Positions 32,701 through 41,938 of a stretch of DNA of 64,000 nucleotides are shown here, piece by piece. Location of the stretch: NCBI GenBank assembly GCA_036389255.1, contig DASVQI010000021.1, positions 31,635-95,634 of the forward strand, read 5' to 3'. The translations under genes and the position numbers were made by a program. How positions within the stretch are numbered: position 1 is the first letter of the stretch; each line of letters opens with the position of its first letter. The notes below the pieces were generated by a model, which had not been told where the DNA came from, did not search any database, and saw only the letters and a program-made list of their open reading frames with translations. The stretch is from JACVRN01 sp036389255. GTDB lineage: Bacteria; Acidobacteriota; Blastocatellia; Pyrinomonadales; Pyrinomonadaceae.

Positions 32701-35700
32701 CTGGACTGGGAATACCAGAACGGCCAGTGGAAACAGGTAGAGAAGAACGGGCAGGAATGCACCGTGCGCTCCGCGACCGAAGCTGTGAAGTGCAGCTTCC
32801 AGACGAAGGAAGGCGGAGCTTATCGCATCACGGCCTCCGTCAGAGACGACCGCGAAAGACTCAATGAGAGCGAGATGCGGCTCTGGGTAGCAGGCGGCAA
32901 GACCATCCCCAAGCGAGACGTTGAGCAGGAAGCGGTCGAGCTGATTCCAGACCGCAAGGAATACAGGCCCGGCGACACTGCGGAGATTCTGGTTCAATCG
33001 CCGTTCACTCCGGCCGAAGGCGTGCTGACGCTCAGGCGTTCCGGCGTGGTACGCACCGAGCGCTTCCGCATGGAGACTGCTTCAACGACCCTGCGGATTC
33101 CTATCGAGGACAGATTCACTCCGAACATACACGTGCAGGTTGACCTTGTGGGCGCTGCTACTCGAACTACGGACGCGGGCGAGCCGCTTGAGAGAGTGCC
33201 GAAGCGACCGGCCTACGCGTCGGGCACGCTTAATCTCTCCATCCCGCCAGTTAGCCGCAGGCTCTCTGTCGAAGCCGCCCCGCGCGAGCGTGCGCTTGAG
33301 CCGGGCTCGCAGACGGTCGTCAACGTGGAGGTGAAGGACGCGGCGGGCAAGCCCGTGCAGGGCAGCGAGGTCGCGGTCGTGGTGGTTGACGAATCGGTGC
33401 TGGCGCTGACGGGCTACAAGCTGGACGACCCTGTCGCGGTCTTCTACGGGCAGCGCGGCGCTGACACGCGCGACTATCACCTGCGGGCGAATCTGCGCCT
33501 GAGCAATCCTGATGCGCTGCCTGAGATTAGAGAGGGCGTCGGCACGGGCGCGGGAGGCGTAGGCGGAGCGCCATCCGCCCAGACCGTGGAGATGTCCGTA
33601 TCGGATGCGCCCCCGGCAGCGCCCAGACCCATGCAGGCAAGGATGGCCATGAAGAGCGAGCGCTTGAGGGAAGAGAATGACCAAAGGGCCGGGGTAGACC
33701 CGTCCATACGGCTACGCGAGAACTTCAACGCGCTCGCCGTCTTCGCGCCCTCGCTCCCGACGGACGCGCAGGGCCGGGTACAGGTGGAAGTGAAAATCCC
33801 CGACAACCTGACGCGCTATCGCGTGATGGCCGTCTCGGTCGCGGGAGGAAAGCAGTTCGGCTCAGGCGAATCGGCCATCACGGCTCGCCTGCCACTGATG
33901 GCAAGGCCGACCGCGCCGCGCTTTCTCAACTTCGGTGACCGCTTCGAGCTTCCCATTGTCTTACAGAATCAGACGGACGCGGCGATGACAGTCTCGCTGG
34001 CCGTGCGCGCAACGAACGCGGATTTGACGGACGGCGCGGGCCGCCGCGTCACCATCCCGGCCAACGACCGCGTGGAGGTGCGCTTCCCCGTCGCCGCGAA
34101 TAAAGCTGGCACGGCTCGCTTTCAGGTGGGCGCGGTTTCGGGTAAGTGGGTGGATGCTGCGGAGCTTTCACTGCTGGTCTGGACGCCCGCGACCACGGAA
34201 GCCTTTGCGACCTACGGCGTGATTGACGAAGGCGCTATTGTGCAGCCCGTGCGCGCGCCCGCGAACATCTTCACTCAGTTCGGCGGCCTTGAAATCTCTA
34301 CAAGCTCCACGGAGCTTCAGGCGCTGACGGACGCAGTGCTGTATCTGGTTTCGTATCCTTACGAATGCTCCGAGCAGTTGTCGTCACGCATCCTTGCCGT
34401 AGCGGCTTTGCGCGACGTGCTAGCGGCCTTCAAGGCCAAGGGACTGCCGCCGCCCGATGAGCTGAAGGCGGCTGTGACGCGCGACCTCAAGCGCCTTCAG
34501 GGGATGCAGAACGACGACGGCGGCTTCGGCTTCTGGAAGCGCGGCGAAAAGAGCTGGCCCTACGTGAGCATACACGTAGCGCACTCGCTACAGCGCGCAA
34601 AGGAGAAGGGCTTTGATGTTCCGCAGGAGATGATGGACAAGTCGAAGCTCTATCTGAAGGATATTGAAAAGCGCATCCCCGTGTTCTACAGCATAGAGGC
34701 GAGGCGCGCGCTCATAGCCTACTCGCTGTACGTGCGCAGCCGCATGGGAGAGCGCGACGTGGCCCGTGCCAGAAGGCTCGTCAACGAGGCGGGTCTTGAA
34801 GGGCTCTCTATGGAATCGGTCGGGTGGCTGCTCTCGGTTCTGACGGGAGACGCGGGCTCTCAAAAAGAGCTTGAAGCCATACGCCGACACCTGAACAATC
34901 GCGTGACCGAGACGGCTGGCGCGGCTCACTTCGTCAGCTCCTACAAGGACAGCGATTATCTGCTGCTGAACTCGGACAGGCGGGCGGACGGCGTGATTCT
35001 AGAAGCGCTCATTGCAGACCAGCCGCAGAGCGACCTCATCCCGAAGATTGTGCGCGGGCTGCTGGCGCATCGCACGCGCGGGCGCTGGGAGAACACGCAG
35101 GAGAACGTCTTCATACTGCTGGCGCTGGATAGATACTTCGCCACGTTCGAGAACGTGACGCCGAACTTCGTCGCGCGCGCGTGGCTCGGAGAGCGATTCG
35201 CGGGTGAACAGGCTTATCGCGGGCGGACTACAGACCGGCAACAGGTAAACGTGCCCATGCGTTATTTGTCCGAGAGTACGGGCGCGCAGAATCTGACCAT
35301 CAGCAAGGAAGGACAGGGGCGGCTCTACTATCGCATAGGGATGCAGTACGCGCCTTCCAACCTGAAGCTGGAAGCGGCAGACTACGGGTTCGCCGTCGAG
35401 CGAATCTACGAGGCGGTAGATAACCCGAGCGATGTCCGGCGCGACGCGGACGGCACGTGGCGAATCAAAGCCGGAGCGCGGGTGCGCGTGCGCCTGACAA
35501 TGGCTGCGCCTGCGCGCCGCTATCACGTGGCGCTGGTTGACCCCATGCCTGCGGGCCTTGAAGCTCTTAATCCGGCGCTCGCCGTGACCGAAGAGATTCC
35601 CGAAGACCAGCAGGCGGCGTCTCAACAGAAAGGCTACTGGTGGTGGTTTCGTCCGTGGTTCGAGCATCAGAACCTGCGAGACGAGCGCGTGGAAGCCTTC

Positions 35701-35853
35701 ACCTCTCTCCTGTGGGAAGGCGTCTACAACTACTCTTACGTGGCGCGCGCGACTACGCCCGGCAACTTCGTAGTGCCGCCCACGAAGGCCGAAGAGATGT
35801 ATCACCCGGAAACCTTCGGGCGCGGCAAGAGCGACCGCGTGATTATCGAGTGA
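29791..35853 (+). CDS. Large alpha-2-macroglobulin family protein with thioester
   Basis: Counted from ATG 29791 the product has 2020 residues (AGGAG lies 12 nt away; the TTG at 29779 is too close to it). Signal peptide 1-25 (SPLARAES), no lipobox. Big-Ig-like and MG repeats fill the first ~1100 residues. The thioester motif C1526-S-E-Q is present (PYECSEQLSSR), followed by the alpha-alpha toroid (LQGMQNDDGGFGFWKR) and a C-terminal domain. In E. coli-type proteins such as YfhM, the thioester traps attacking proteases to protect the cell wall. The usual PbpC partner gene is not adjacent. A Gln/Ala/Pro-rich segment around residue 1265 may be the bait region. Confidence 0.9.
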   Translation: MLRLKSLVAWLLLLSILTSPLARAESVNFSSAQADADKSPKGLRFRLSEGVEQAEKPQAMATPATTKISDAEVQSILKRLPPVKAEGADEQDFALREGSLPPPRTGKTINVSFPASEDRGRPDASTGTAPLEVLRFAPEGEVPLAPQLSITFSQPMVAVTSQDEAAEVVPARLNPQPPGRWRWVGTKTLLFVPEGRFPMATQYSVTVPAGTKDATGRTLAAAKSWTFATPPPQLKRSYPEGTSVKRDALMFVEFDQRIDPAAVLRTIKVVGGGSNLTLRLATPEEIEADATVKQLASSAEKGRWLVFRAVDRSGAVSTALPGDSPVTVFILPGTPSAEGPRTTASQQSFSFHTYGIFRAVRSLCSYGRVCSPFDSWSIEFSNPPDEASLDSSKIRVEPQIEGMKTAVYGNTLTISGVKKGRTVYRVTIDRSIKDQFGQQLQGNNTFTFNVGRAPQMLYSDEDLFGVLDPTGPRRLSVYSVNYDRLKVTLYSVTPNDWNQFLEYMRGVNNYNTDPKRKPQIPGRQVFSKLVSVTSKPDELTETGVDLSPALDGGLGHVIAVIEPPTVQKNQERQVIYRWMQATNIGLEAFVDRTDLLGWANSLKDGRPLEGVEMTIEPGSSSRGTTGRDGLARLPLAAGVTQKGVNLLVARQGKDVAILPENTYWWSSDGSWQRGSLSDYLSWYVFDDRKMYRPNEEVHIKGWLRRVGGGKEGDVGALNDAVGNVSYTLSDSRGNEIAKGTLRLNALGGFDTKLKLPATMNLGHAQLNFVAEGGRLDVANRIYSHSFQVQEFRRPEFEVNTKASEGPLFIGQHATTTVTASYYAGGGLPNAEVSWRVTSRPTQYTPPNRSDFIFGTWVPWWISSGEEGEENSQEFTSRTDAAGKHNLRIDFDSVKPARPSSVVAQASVTDVNRQTWSSSATMLVHPADLYVGLKSDRTFVQKGEPLNVQTIVTDLDGKAVPGREVRVSAVLLDWEYQNGQWKQVEKNGQECTVRSATEAVKCSFQTKEGGAYRITASVRDDRERLNESEMRLWVAGGKTIPKRDVEQEAVELIPDRKEYRPGDTAEILVQSPFTPAEGVLTLRRSGVVRTERFRMETASTTLRIPIEDRFTPNIHVQVDLVGAATRTTDAGEPLERVPKRPAYASGTLNLSIPPVSRRLSVEAAPRERALEPGSQTVVNVEVKDAAGKPVQGSEVAVVVVDESVLALTGYKLDDPVAVFYGQRGADTRDYHLRANLRLSNPDALPEIREGVGTGAGGVGGAPSAQTVEMSVSDAPPAAPRPMQARMAMKSERLREENDQRAGVDPSIRLRENFNALAVFAPSLPTDAQGRVQVEVKIPDNLTRYRVMAVSVAGGKQFGSGESAITARLPLMARPTAPRFLNFGDRFELPIVLQNQTDAAMTVSLAVRATNADLTDGAGRRVTIPANDRVEVRFPVAANKAGTARFQVGAVSGKWVDAAELSLLVWTPATTEAFATYGVIDEGAIVQPVRAPANIFTQFGGLEISTSSTELQALTDAVLYLVSYPYECSEQLSSRILAVAALRDVLAAFKAKGLPPPDELKAAVTRDLKRLQGMQNDDGGFGFWKRGEKSWPYVSIHVAHSLQRAKEKGFDVPQEMMDKSKLYLKDIEKRIPVFYSIEARRALIAYSLYVRSRMGERDVARARRLVNEAGLEGLSMESVGWLLSVLTGDAGSQKELEAIRRHLNNRVTETAGAAHFVSSYKDSDYLLLNSDRRADGVILEALIADQPQSDLIPKIVRGLLAHRTRGRWENTQENVFILLALDRYFATFENVTPNFVARAWLGERFAGEQAYRGRTTDRQQVNVPMRYLSESTGAQNLTISKEGQGRLYYRIGMQYAPSNLKLEAADYGFAVERIYEAVDNPSDVRRDADGTWRIKAGARVRVRLTMAAPARRYHVALVDPMPAGLEALNPALAVTEEIPEDQQAASQQKGYWWWFRPWFEHQNLRDERVEAFTSLLWEGVYNYSYVARATTPGNFVVPPTKAEEMYHPETFGRGKSDRVIIE

Positions 35854-35871
35854 GTGCTTAGGCCCTGCGAC

Positions 35872-35967
35872 TCACCGCAGAGGCGCAGAGGGACGCAGAG
35901 GGGGCGCTGAGAAAAGCATTCAATCTCTCTGCGATAACCTCTGCGTCTCTCTGCGCCTCTGCGGTGA
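35872..35967. repeat. Dispersed palindrome family B, copy 2
   Basis: A 96-nt element with 30-nt arms (35872-35901 with 35938-35967, one G-U pair) built from CACCGCAGAGGCGCAGAG and complement, followed by ATCTTTTTTTT. It fits a terminator for the macroglobulin gene. Relative to copy 1 at 17114-17203 the GAG-A/G-CGC change is matched on the other arm. Confidence 0.85.
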
Positions 35968-36068
35968 ATCTTTTTTTTGAGGCTACTCAATTTCCGCCTG
36001 TCTGCTTTAACATCTCGCCGTCAAACCGCTATAATCCGGCTTTCATCGGAGAGTGAGACGCGAAAATT

Positions 36069-36275
36069 ATGGCTGAAAGAAGTATGGAGAATCTGCCGGG
36101 CGCGGAAGAGAGCGCGCTGCACGCCTGCGAGATTTGCGACCAGCCGAGCCGTCATCTGATTCAGATGATAGGCATGGACAACAAGCCTCACTACGTCTGC
36201 TGGTCATGCCGTAACCGCGAAGAGAAGCGCATCAATCTCAAGCCTAGCTGGAAACGCAGGGGCCGCACCCGCTAA
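36069..36275 (+). CDS. Small zinc-ribbon-like protein
   Basis: A 68-residue protein with two CxxC pairs, CEIC (about 20-23) and CWSC (about 44-47), spaced like a zinc ribbon, plus His residues between them. The C-terminus is basic (NLKPSWKRRGRTR), consistent with nucleic-acid contact. GGAGAG lies upstream of ATG 36069. It is followed by a 200-nt gap with a possible sigma-54 promoter for the ABC operon. Function unknown. Confidence 0.65.
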   Translation: MAERSMENLPGAEESALHACEICDQPSRHLIQMIGMDNKPHYVCWSCRNREEKRINLKPSWKRRGRTR

Positions 36276-36392
36276 AAGCATCTGCCGATTCCGAACATCG
36301 AAATCCCGAAAATGGGAAAAGTGAGACTGCCCGCCCGTACACGCGCCGCCTAAACCAGCCTTTCTAAAGCCCGAATCCGTCTGAGCCGTGCG

Positions 36393-36408
36393 TGGCACGC
36401 AGATTTCT
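36393..36408 (+). promoter_or_regulatory. Possible sigma-54 promoter of the ABC/ADOP operon
   Basis: TGGCACG (36393-36399), four bases, then TTTCT (36404-36408) matches the -24/-12 layout TGGCACG-N4-TTGCW except that the conserved GC is TC. It lies about 70 nt before the first ABC ATPase gene of an operon that ends with an NtrC-type activator. Confidence 0.4.
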
Positions 36409-36476
36409 ATACCTGTCTGCGCTCTACCGAATAATCCTGTCCATTCAGAGAAGAGTCCCGTCTTTCAAACTCCATC

Positions 36477-37142
36477 ATGATTCAGACACGCAACATAGAG
36501 AAGTTTTACGAGCACGGCGGTCAGAAGACCTTTGTGCTCAGGCAGGTGACGATTGATGTTAAAGAGGGCGAGTTCGTCTCCATCATGGGGCCTTCCGGCT
36601 CCGGGAAGTCCACGCTGCTTCACATCTTAGGGATGCACGACTCCGCGTGGACTGGCGAGTATTACTTCATGGAGCAGCCCGTTCACAAGCTTGGAAAGCG
36701 CGAGCGCTCCGCGCTTCACAATCGTTACATAGGCTTCGTCTTCCAGAGCTATCACTTGCTGGATCACCTGACGGTTTACGAGAATTTGGAAATCCCTCTC
36801 TCCTACAAGGACGTGAAGAAGGCCGACCGGCAGTCAATAGTCGCGGACACGCTCGACCGCTTTCAGATAGTCGGCAAGAAAGACCTCTACCCGAACCAGC
36901 TATCGGGCGGCCAGCAGCAGCTTGTGGGCGTGGCCCGCGCCGTCATCATGAATCCGAAGCTCATACTGGCCGACGAGCCTACGGGCAATCTTCATTCATC
37001 ACAGGGGCGCGAAATCATGGAATTGTTCAAGCGGCTCAACGCCGAAGGCTCAACGATTATTCAGGTCACGCACTCGGAAGAGAACGCTTCCTACGGCAGC
37101 CGCATCATTCAGCTCTCGGACGGCTGGGTCGCCAAGGAATAA
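36477..37142 (+). CDS. ABC ATPase 1, MacB/LolD type
   Basis: A 221-residue stand-alone ATPase: Walker A GPSGSGKS (38-45), Q-loop at Q90, signature LSGGQ (142-146), Walker B LILADEPTGN (162-171), switch H in QVTHSEENA. LolD/MacB-type ATPases drive FtsX-like permeases that move lipoproteins, peptides or drugs across the periplasm. After the signature the usual RVAVARA reads LVGVARA, a minor departure. It is the first gene of the long operon up to 57931. There is no fused permease, so it must pair with ADOP proteins encoded downstream. Confidence 0.9.
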   Translation: MIQTRNIEKFYEHGGQKTFVLRQVTIDVKEGEFVSIMGPSGSGKSTLLHILGMHDSAWTGEYYFMEQPVHKLGKRERSALHNRYIGFVFQSYHLLDHLTVYENLEIPLSYKDVKKADRQSIVADTLDRFQIVGKKDLYPNQLSGGQQQLVGVARAVIMNPKLILADEPTGNLHSSQGREIMELFKRLNAEGSTIIQVTHSEENASYGSRIIQLSDGWVAKE

Positions 37143-37293
37143 GCTATTCAATTTTGAGACTCTCTTTTCCCGAAAGTGGGACGGTTTTTGAGCGAACCGG
37201 AATTCGGGGTCTTTCGTTAATTGCGATGATTCAGCGATTTGAGATTTTTGGGCCTGTTGGCACGCGGCTCGCTCTGGGAGCGGCGGAGTGACT

Positions 37294-38550
37294 ATGGACA
37301 TCCCTCGCCAGCCAGCGAAAAAGCATAAGAAAAATATGCGGCGCGCAAGCCTCGTGCTGCTGGTGATAGCCGTGCTCGCGCTTGTCACCTACGGCGTCTC
37401 GCGCCTGAAGCCAGCCGCGCCCGGCGTTGACCGCGCTACCGTCTGGGTGGACACGGTCAAGCGCGGGCCCATGCTCAGGCAGGTCAGAGGCCCCGGAACG
37501 CTCGTGCCCGAAGAGGTGCGAGTCGTCGCCGCCGCGACCGAAGGCCGCGTAGAGCGCATCAATGTTCAGCCCGGAACGGAAGTCACAGCCGGGACTGTCC
37601 TGCTTGAGCTTGTCAATCCGACCATAGCGCAGGAAGCCATTGACGCAGAGTACGCACAGCGCGCCGGCGAAGCCGATTACAACAATCTCAAGGTCAAGCT
37701 GGAAAGCGACCGCATGACGCAGCAGTCAACTGTAGCGACCGTGCGCGCCGAATATCAGCAGGCAAAGCTTCAGTACGACACGGACGCACAGCTTGCCAAG
37801 GACGGCCTGATTCCAGCCATCAACCTGAAGCTAGCTAAAGTGCGCGCCGACGATTTGGAGAATCGCTACAAGGTGGAGCAGCAGCGCCTTGAAGTCATAG
37901 CCCGTTCGGCCAAAGCTCAACTGGCGGCTCAGGAGGCCCGCATCGCACAGATGCGCGCTCTCTCGCAGCTACGCCGCAGTCAGGTCGGCACTCTTAAGGT
38001 TCTTGCTGGCACGAACGGCGTGCTTCAGCAGATGCAGGTGGAAGTCGGCCAGCAAGTCACGCCCGGCACGAACCTTGCGCGAGTGGTCGAGCCGCAGCGC
38101 CTGAAGGCCGAGCTGAAGATTGCCGAAACGCAGGCCAAGGACATCACGCTCGGACAGAAGGCCGAGATTGATACCAGAAACGGCATCATTCCGGGCCACG
38201 TCATGCGCATAGACCCTGCGGCGCAGCAGGGGACGGTCACGGTGGACGTTGCGCTCGACGGCGCGCTTCCGCAGGGCGCGCGTCCCGACCTGAGCATAGA
38301 CGGCACTATAGAGCTCGAGCGACTGGCGGATGTCATATACATGGGGCGGCCCGCCTTCGGCCAGCCGCAAAGCACCGTCGGAATTTTCAAGCTAGACCCG
38401 ACGGGCAAAGAGGCCGTGCGCGTCAACGTGCGGCTCGGACGAAGCTCCGTCAGCACCATAGAGATTCTTGAAGGCTTACAACCGGGCGATCAGGTGATCC
38501 TCTCCGATACGTCGCAGTGGGACTCCTACAATCGCATTCGATTGAACTGA
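37294..38550 (+). CDS. Periplasmic adaptor (MacA/HlyD-like membrane fusion protein)
   Basis: The product is 418 residues from ATG 37294 (GGAG spaced 5 nt; GTG 37288 rejected). One N-terminal membrane anchor (about 18-36), a barrel-sandwich half (VVAAATEGRVERINVQPGTEV), a long coiled-coil hairpin about 110-225, then the second half (GTNGVLQQMQVEVGQQVTPG) and a beta-barrel. It links inner-membrane ABC permeases to an outer partner in tripartite exporters. Only this one adaptor is encoded for seven permeases, so it may be shared. It stands between the two ATPase genes; a G-rich repeat follows its stop. Confidence 0.9.
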   Translation: MDIPRQPAKKHKKNMRRASLVLLVIAVLALVTYGVSRLKPAAPGVDRATVWVDTVKRGPMLRQVRGPGTLVPEEVRVVAAATEGRVERINVQPGTEVTAGTVLLELVNPTIAQEAIDAEYAQRAGEADYNNLKVKLESDRMTQQSTVATVRAEYQQAKLQYDTDAQLAKDGLIPAINLKLAKVRADDLENRYKVEQQRLEVIARSAKAQLAAQEARIAQMRALSQLRRSQVGTLKVLAGTNGVLQQMQVEVGQQVTPGTNLARVVEPQRLKAELKIAETQAKDITLGQKAEIDTRNGIIPGHVMRIDPAAQQGTVTVDVALDGALPQGARPDLSIDGTIELERLADVIYMGRPAFGQPQSTVGIFKLDPTGKEAVRVNVRLGRSSVSTIEILEGLQPGDQVILSDTSQWDSYNRIRLN

Positions 38551-38555
38551 AAATT

Positions 38556-38629
38556 GGGGATTAGGGGTTAGGGGTTGGGGGATAGAAAATCTTTCTTTCA
38601 CCAACCCCTAACCCCCTGCCCCTAACCCC
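38556..38629. repeat. G-quadruplex-like repeat family C, copy 2
   Basis: On the + strand four guanine tracts (38556-38559, 38564-38567, 38571-38574, 38577-38581) with loops of 2-4 nt, then a matching C-rich arm (38601-38629); 38564-38578 pairs perfectly with 38601-38615. Both strands can form G-quadruplexes. The unit GGGGTTAGGGGTTGG is shared with 14163-14181. Located in the 93-nt gap before ABC ATPase 2. Confidence 0.8.
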
Positions 38630-38643
38630 TATTGGAGAAACCA

Positions 38644-39351
38644 ATGAGTCAATCCGGCCAACCACTTATTCACCTTGAAGGCGTGACGAAAGTCTTTTAC
38701 ACGGACGAGGTCGAGACGCACGCGCTTTCGGGCACGCATCTGGACATCAACCGTGGCGAGTACGTCTCCATCACAGGCCCTTCGGGTTGCGGTAAATCAA
38801 CCCTGCTCTCCATTCTGGGCCTGCTCGATTCGCCTACCGACGGCACCTACATACTGAACAGCAAGCTCGTCTCAGACCTTTCGCTCTCGGAGCGCGCTCG
38901 GATACGAAACCTCGAAGTCGGCTTCATCTTCCAGAGCTTCAATCTGATAGGCGACCTGACGGTTTACGAGAACGTGGAGCTGCCTTTGACCTATCGCGGC
39001 ATGAGCGCGAGCGACAGGCGCAAGCGGGTCACGGACGCGCTGGAAAAGGTTGGGATGGCGCATCGCGCAAAGCACCTGCCGAGCCAGCTATCGGGCGGAC
39101 AACAGCAGCGCGTGGCCGTAGCGCGTGCCGTCGCGGGCGAGCCTTCCATACTGCTGGCCGACGAGCCTACGGGAAACCTCGATTCCACCAACGGCGAAGC
39201 CGTGATGGATCTTCTGCGAGAGCTGCATCGCAACGGCGCGACCATCTGCATGGTGACGCACGACCCGCGCTATGCGCGCTACGCAGACCGCGCGATACAT
39301 CTCTTCGACGGGCGCGTAGTCAAGGAAGAAGAGAGCATGGAAGTAGCTTAA
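38644..39351 (+). CDS. ABC ATPase 2, MacB/LolD type
   Basis: The product is 235 residues from ATG 38644 (GGAG at 38634-38637; the TTG at 38632 overlaps it and is rejected). Walker A GPSGCGKS (45-52), signature LSGGQQQRVAVARA, Walker B LLADEPTGNLDS and MVTHDPRYARYA are all canonical, unlike ATPase 1. It is expected to energise one or more of the ADOP permeases that follow after 156 nt. Two ATPases for seven permeases suggests shared or alternating use. Confidence 0.92.
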   Translation: MSQSGQPLIHLEGVTKVFYTDEVETHALSGTHLDINRGEYVSITGPSGCGKSTLLSILGLLDSPTDGTYILNSKLVSDLSLSERARIRNLEVGFIFQSFNLIGDLTVYENVELPLTYRGMSASDRRKRVTDALEKVGMAHRAKHLPSQLSGGQQQRVAVARAVAGEPSILLADEPTGNLDSTNGEAVMDLLRELHRNGATICMVTHDPRYARYADRAIHLFDGRVVKEEESMEVA

Positions 39352-39507
39352 GAAGAGTCACAGGCCGCTTAACGACGCGAAGCTGCACGAACCGGAAAGT
39401 CTGCTTTCGTGTGGAGCGACTGTTTCTTCTTCTGCTTCGATTTCCCGCCCTGTATTTAAGTCTTCTAGATATGCCACGCATTGCTTGAACTTTCGGGAGA
39501 AGGTGTG

Positions 39508-41928
39508 ATGGAGACACTCTGGCAAGACCTGCGCTATAGCTTACGTATGTTGTGGAAGTCGCCCGGCTTCACGCTGGTTGCGATTCTCGCCCTTGCTTTG
39601 GGGATAGGAGCCAATACGGCAATCTTCTCTGTCGTCAACGCTGTCCTGCTCAGGCCACTGCCCTATAAAGACCCTGACCGTCTGGCCATCTTATGGGAGA
39701 AGTCCGCGACACAGGACACTTCTATCTCGTATCCCAACTTTCAGGATTGGCGCGACCAGAATCAGAGCTTTGAGCAGCTAACGGCCTTTCGCCGTGACAG
39801 CTTTAACCTGACTGGCACGGGCGACCCCGAGCGACTGGCGGGACGCCTAGCTTCGGCCAGCTTCTTCGCAACGCTCGGTGCGAAGCCCTTCAAGGGAACG
39901 GATTTTCCCGCTTCCGAAGACCGGGTCGGCGGGCAGAAGGTTGTCATACTCGGCCACGGATTCTGGCTGAGAAGATTCGGGGGCGACGAGAGCGTCATTG
40001 GCCGCCAGCTCACACTTAATAATCAGAGCTACACGGTTATAGGTATCACCGCGCCCGATTTTAGTTTCGGCTCAGAGACGGACATCTACACGCTCATAGG
40101 CCAGAGCGAAAGCCCGTGCTTCACCTCTCGCGGCTGCCATCCGGGCATCTACGCCATAGGGCGTTTGAAGCCCGGCGTCTCACTGAAACAGGCGCGCGCC
40201 GACATGGACGCCATCATGGCGCGGCTCGGCCAGCAGTATCCCGACACCAACTTAGACCGCCGCACGCACATGGAATCGCTTTACGACAACACGGTGCAGG
40301 ACGTGCGGCCCGCTCTCTTCGTTCTCTTAGGCGCGGTCGGCTTCGTGCTTTTAATCGCGTGCGCGAACGTGGCGAATCTGCTTCTGGCCCGCTCTGCGGT
40401 TCGTCAGAAAGAGATTGCGATTCGCACGGCTTTGGGCGCGAGCCGCGTTCGCATCATGCGACAGCTACTGACGGAGTCCGTCACGCTGGGGATTGCGGGG
40501 GGAGTCTTGGGGCTGCTGCTCGCTCTCTGGTGGACGGATGCCTTGAAGTCGCTTGTGCCCGGCCAAATCCCGCGACTGGATGAGGCCGGAATAGACATGC
40601 GCGTGCTGGGCTTCACCATCTTCGTCTCGGTTCTGACGGGAGTCGTGTTCGGGCTCGTCCCCGCGCTGCAAGCCTCCAAGCCCGACCTCAACGAAGCGCT
40701 CAAAGAGGGCGACCGTGGCTCTACGGGCAGCCGTCATCGCGTGCGAAGCGTGCTCGTCGTCACGGAGATTGCTATCGCACTGGTGCTTTTAATAGGCGCT
40801 GGCCTGATGGTCAAAAGCCTGTGGCGGCTTCAGAGCGTGAGCGCGGGCTTCGAGACGCGAAAGCTCCTGACCATGCAGCTCTCCTACAACGCCCGAAAGG
40901 ACGAGGCCGAGCGGGCGCGAAACTTCCTGACGCAGCTCGAAGAGAAGATAAAAAGCACGCCGGGCGTTGAGTCCACCTCTTTATCAATCGGGCTTCCTTT
41001 CCTCGGCGCTTCTGAGAACAGCATCCGCATAAAGGGTCGTCCTCCCCTAAAGCCTAATGAAGAGATGATGACGGTGGAATACATCGTCACGCCGGATTAC
41101 TTTCGCACGCTCGGCATAGAGCTAAAGAGGGGGCGCTTAATCAGCGAACAGGACAGAATCGGCACGCCGCTTGTGACCGTCATAGACGAGTCGTTCGCGC
41201 AGAAGTATTTCCCCGGCGAAGACCCAATCGGAAAATTTCTGGAGAACGGGCACGGCATGCCGCCGATAGAGGTGGTAGGCATCGTCGGCCACGTCAAGCA
41301 TTACGGGCTGGACGGGGAAGTTCCGGTTGACCCTCAGTACTACATGGCGCTTAAACAGGTGCCGGATGAATTCCTTCCTCTCATAGTCAACAGAATCTCC
41401 ATGTCCGTTCGCACGAGCGGCGACCCTGTGCAACTCATCAACACGATTCGCCAGCAGGTGCTGGCGATGGATAGAAACCAGCCGGTCTTCAACGCGCGCT
41501 CCATGGAGCAGGTGATTGCGGAGTCCATAGCCTCGCGCCGCTTCGCCATGCTGCTCATGACTATCTTCGCCGTGGTCGCGCTGCTGATGGCCTCCGTAGG
41601 CATCTACGGCGTGATGTCATATTCGGTCACCCAGCGCACGCACGAGATAGGCATCCGGATGGCTCTGGGCGCGAGCGCGCGTGACGTGCTCAAGATGGTC
41701 GTGGGGCAAGGAATGCTGCTCGTGTTGATTGGACTGGGCTGCGGGCTGTTAGGAGCCTTCGCGGTGACGCGCGTCATGTCCAGCATGCTCTTCGGCGTCA
41801 GCACGACAGACCCTTTGACGTTCACGGGCATCTCGCTGCTGCTGGCTCTGGTGGCATTTCTGGCCTGCTATATCCCGGCGCGCAGGGCCACTCGCGTAGA
41901 CCCCATGACGGCGCTTCGTTACGAGTAA
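39508..41928 (+). CDS. ADOP permease 1 (MacB/FtsX-like)
   Basis: An 806-residue acidobacterial duplicated orphan permease: N-terminal ETLWQDLRYSLRMLWKSPGFT leads into the first membrane helix (ILALALGIGANTAIFSVVNAVL), a ~220-residue periplasmic domain, three helices around 270-400, a second periplasmic domain, and three C-terminal helices before ARRATRVDPMTALRYE. There is no ATPase domain. GGAGAAGG precedes ATG 39508. It is first in the array; its 3' end is identical over 53 nt to ADOP 2 (41872-41924 versus 44315-44367). Substrate unknown; antimicrobial-peptide or lipid export is typical of MacB relatives. Confidence 0.92.
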   Translation: METLWQDLRYSLRMLWKSPGFTLVAILALALGIGANTAIFSVVNAVLLRPLPYKDPDRLAILWEKSATQDTSISYPNFQDWRDQNQSFEQLTAFRRDSFNLTGTGDPERLAGRLASASFFATLGAKPFKGTDFPASEDRVGGQKVVILGHGFWLRRFGGDESVIGRQLTLNNQSYTVIGITAPDFSFGSETDIYTLIGQSESPCFTSRGCHPGIYAIGRLKPGVSLKQARADMDAIMARLGQQYPDTNLDRRTHMESLYDNTVQDVRPALFVLLGAVGFVLLIACANVANLLLARSAVRQKEIAIRTALGASRVRIMRQLLTESVTLGIAGGVLGLLLALWWTDALKSLVPGQIPRLDEAGIDMRVLGFTIFVSVLTGVVFGLVPALQASKPDLNEALKEGDRGSTGSRHRVRSVLVVTEIAIALVLLIGAGLMVKSLWRLQSVSAGFETRKLLTMQLSYNARKDEAERARNFLTQLEEKIKSTPGVESTSLSIGLPFLGASENSIRIKGRPPLKPNEEMMTVEYIVTPDYFRTLGIELKRGRLISEQDRIGTPLVTVIDESFAQKYFPGEDPIGKFLENGHGMPPIEVVGIVGHVKHYGLDGEVPVDPQYYMALKQVPDEFLPLIVNRISMSVRTSGDPVQLINTIRQQVLAMDRNQPVFNARSMEQVIAESIASRRFAMLLMTIFAVVALLMASVGIYGVMSYSVTQRTHEIGIRMALGASARDVLKMVVGQGMLLVLIGLGCGLLGAFAVTRVMSSMLFGVSTTDPLTFTGISLLLALVAFLACYIPARRATRVDPMTALRYE

Positions 41929-41938
41929 GGAAAAACAG

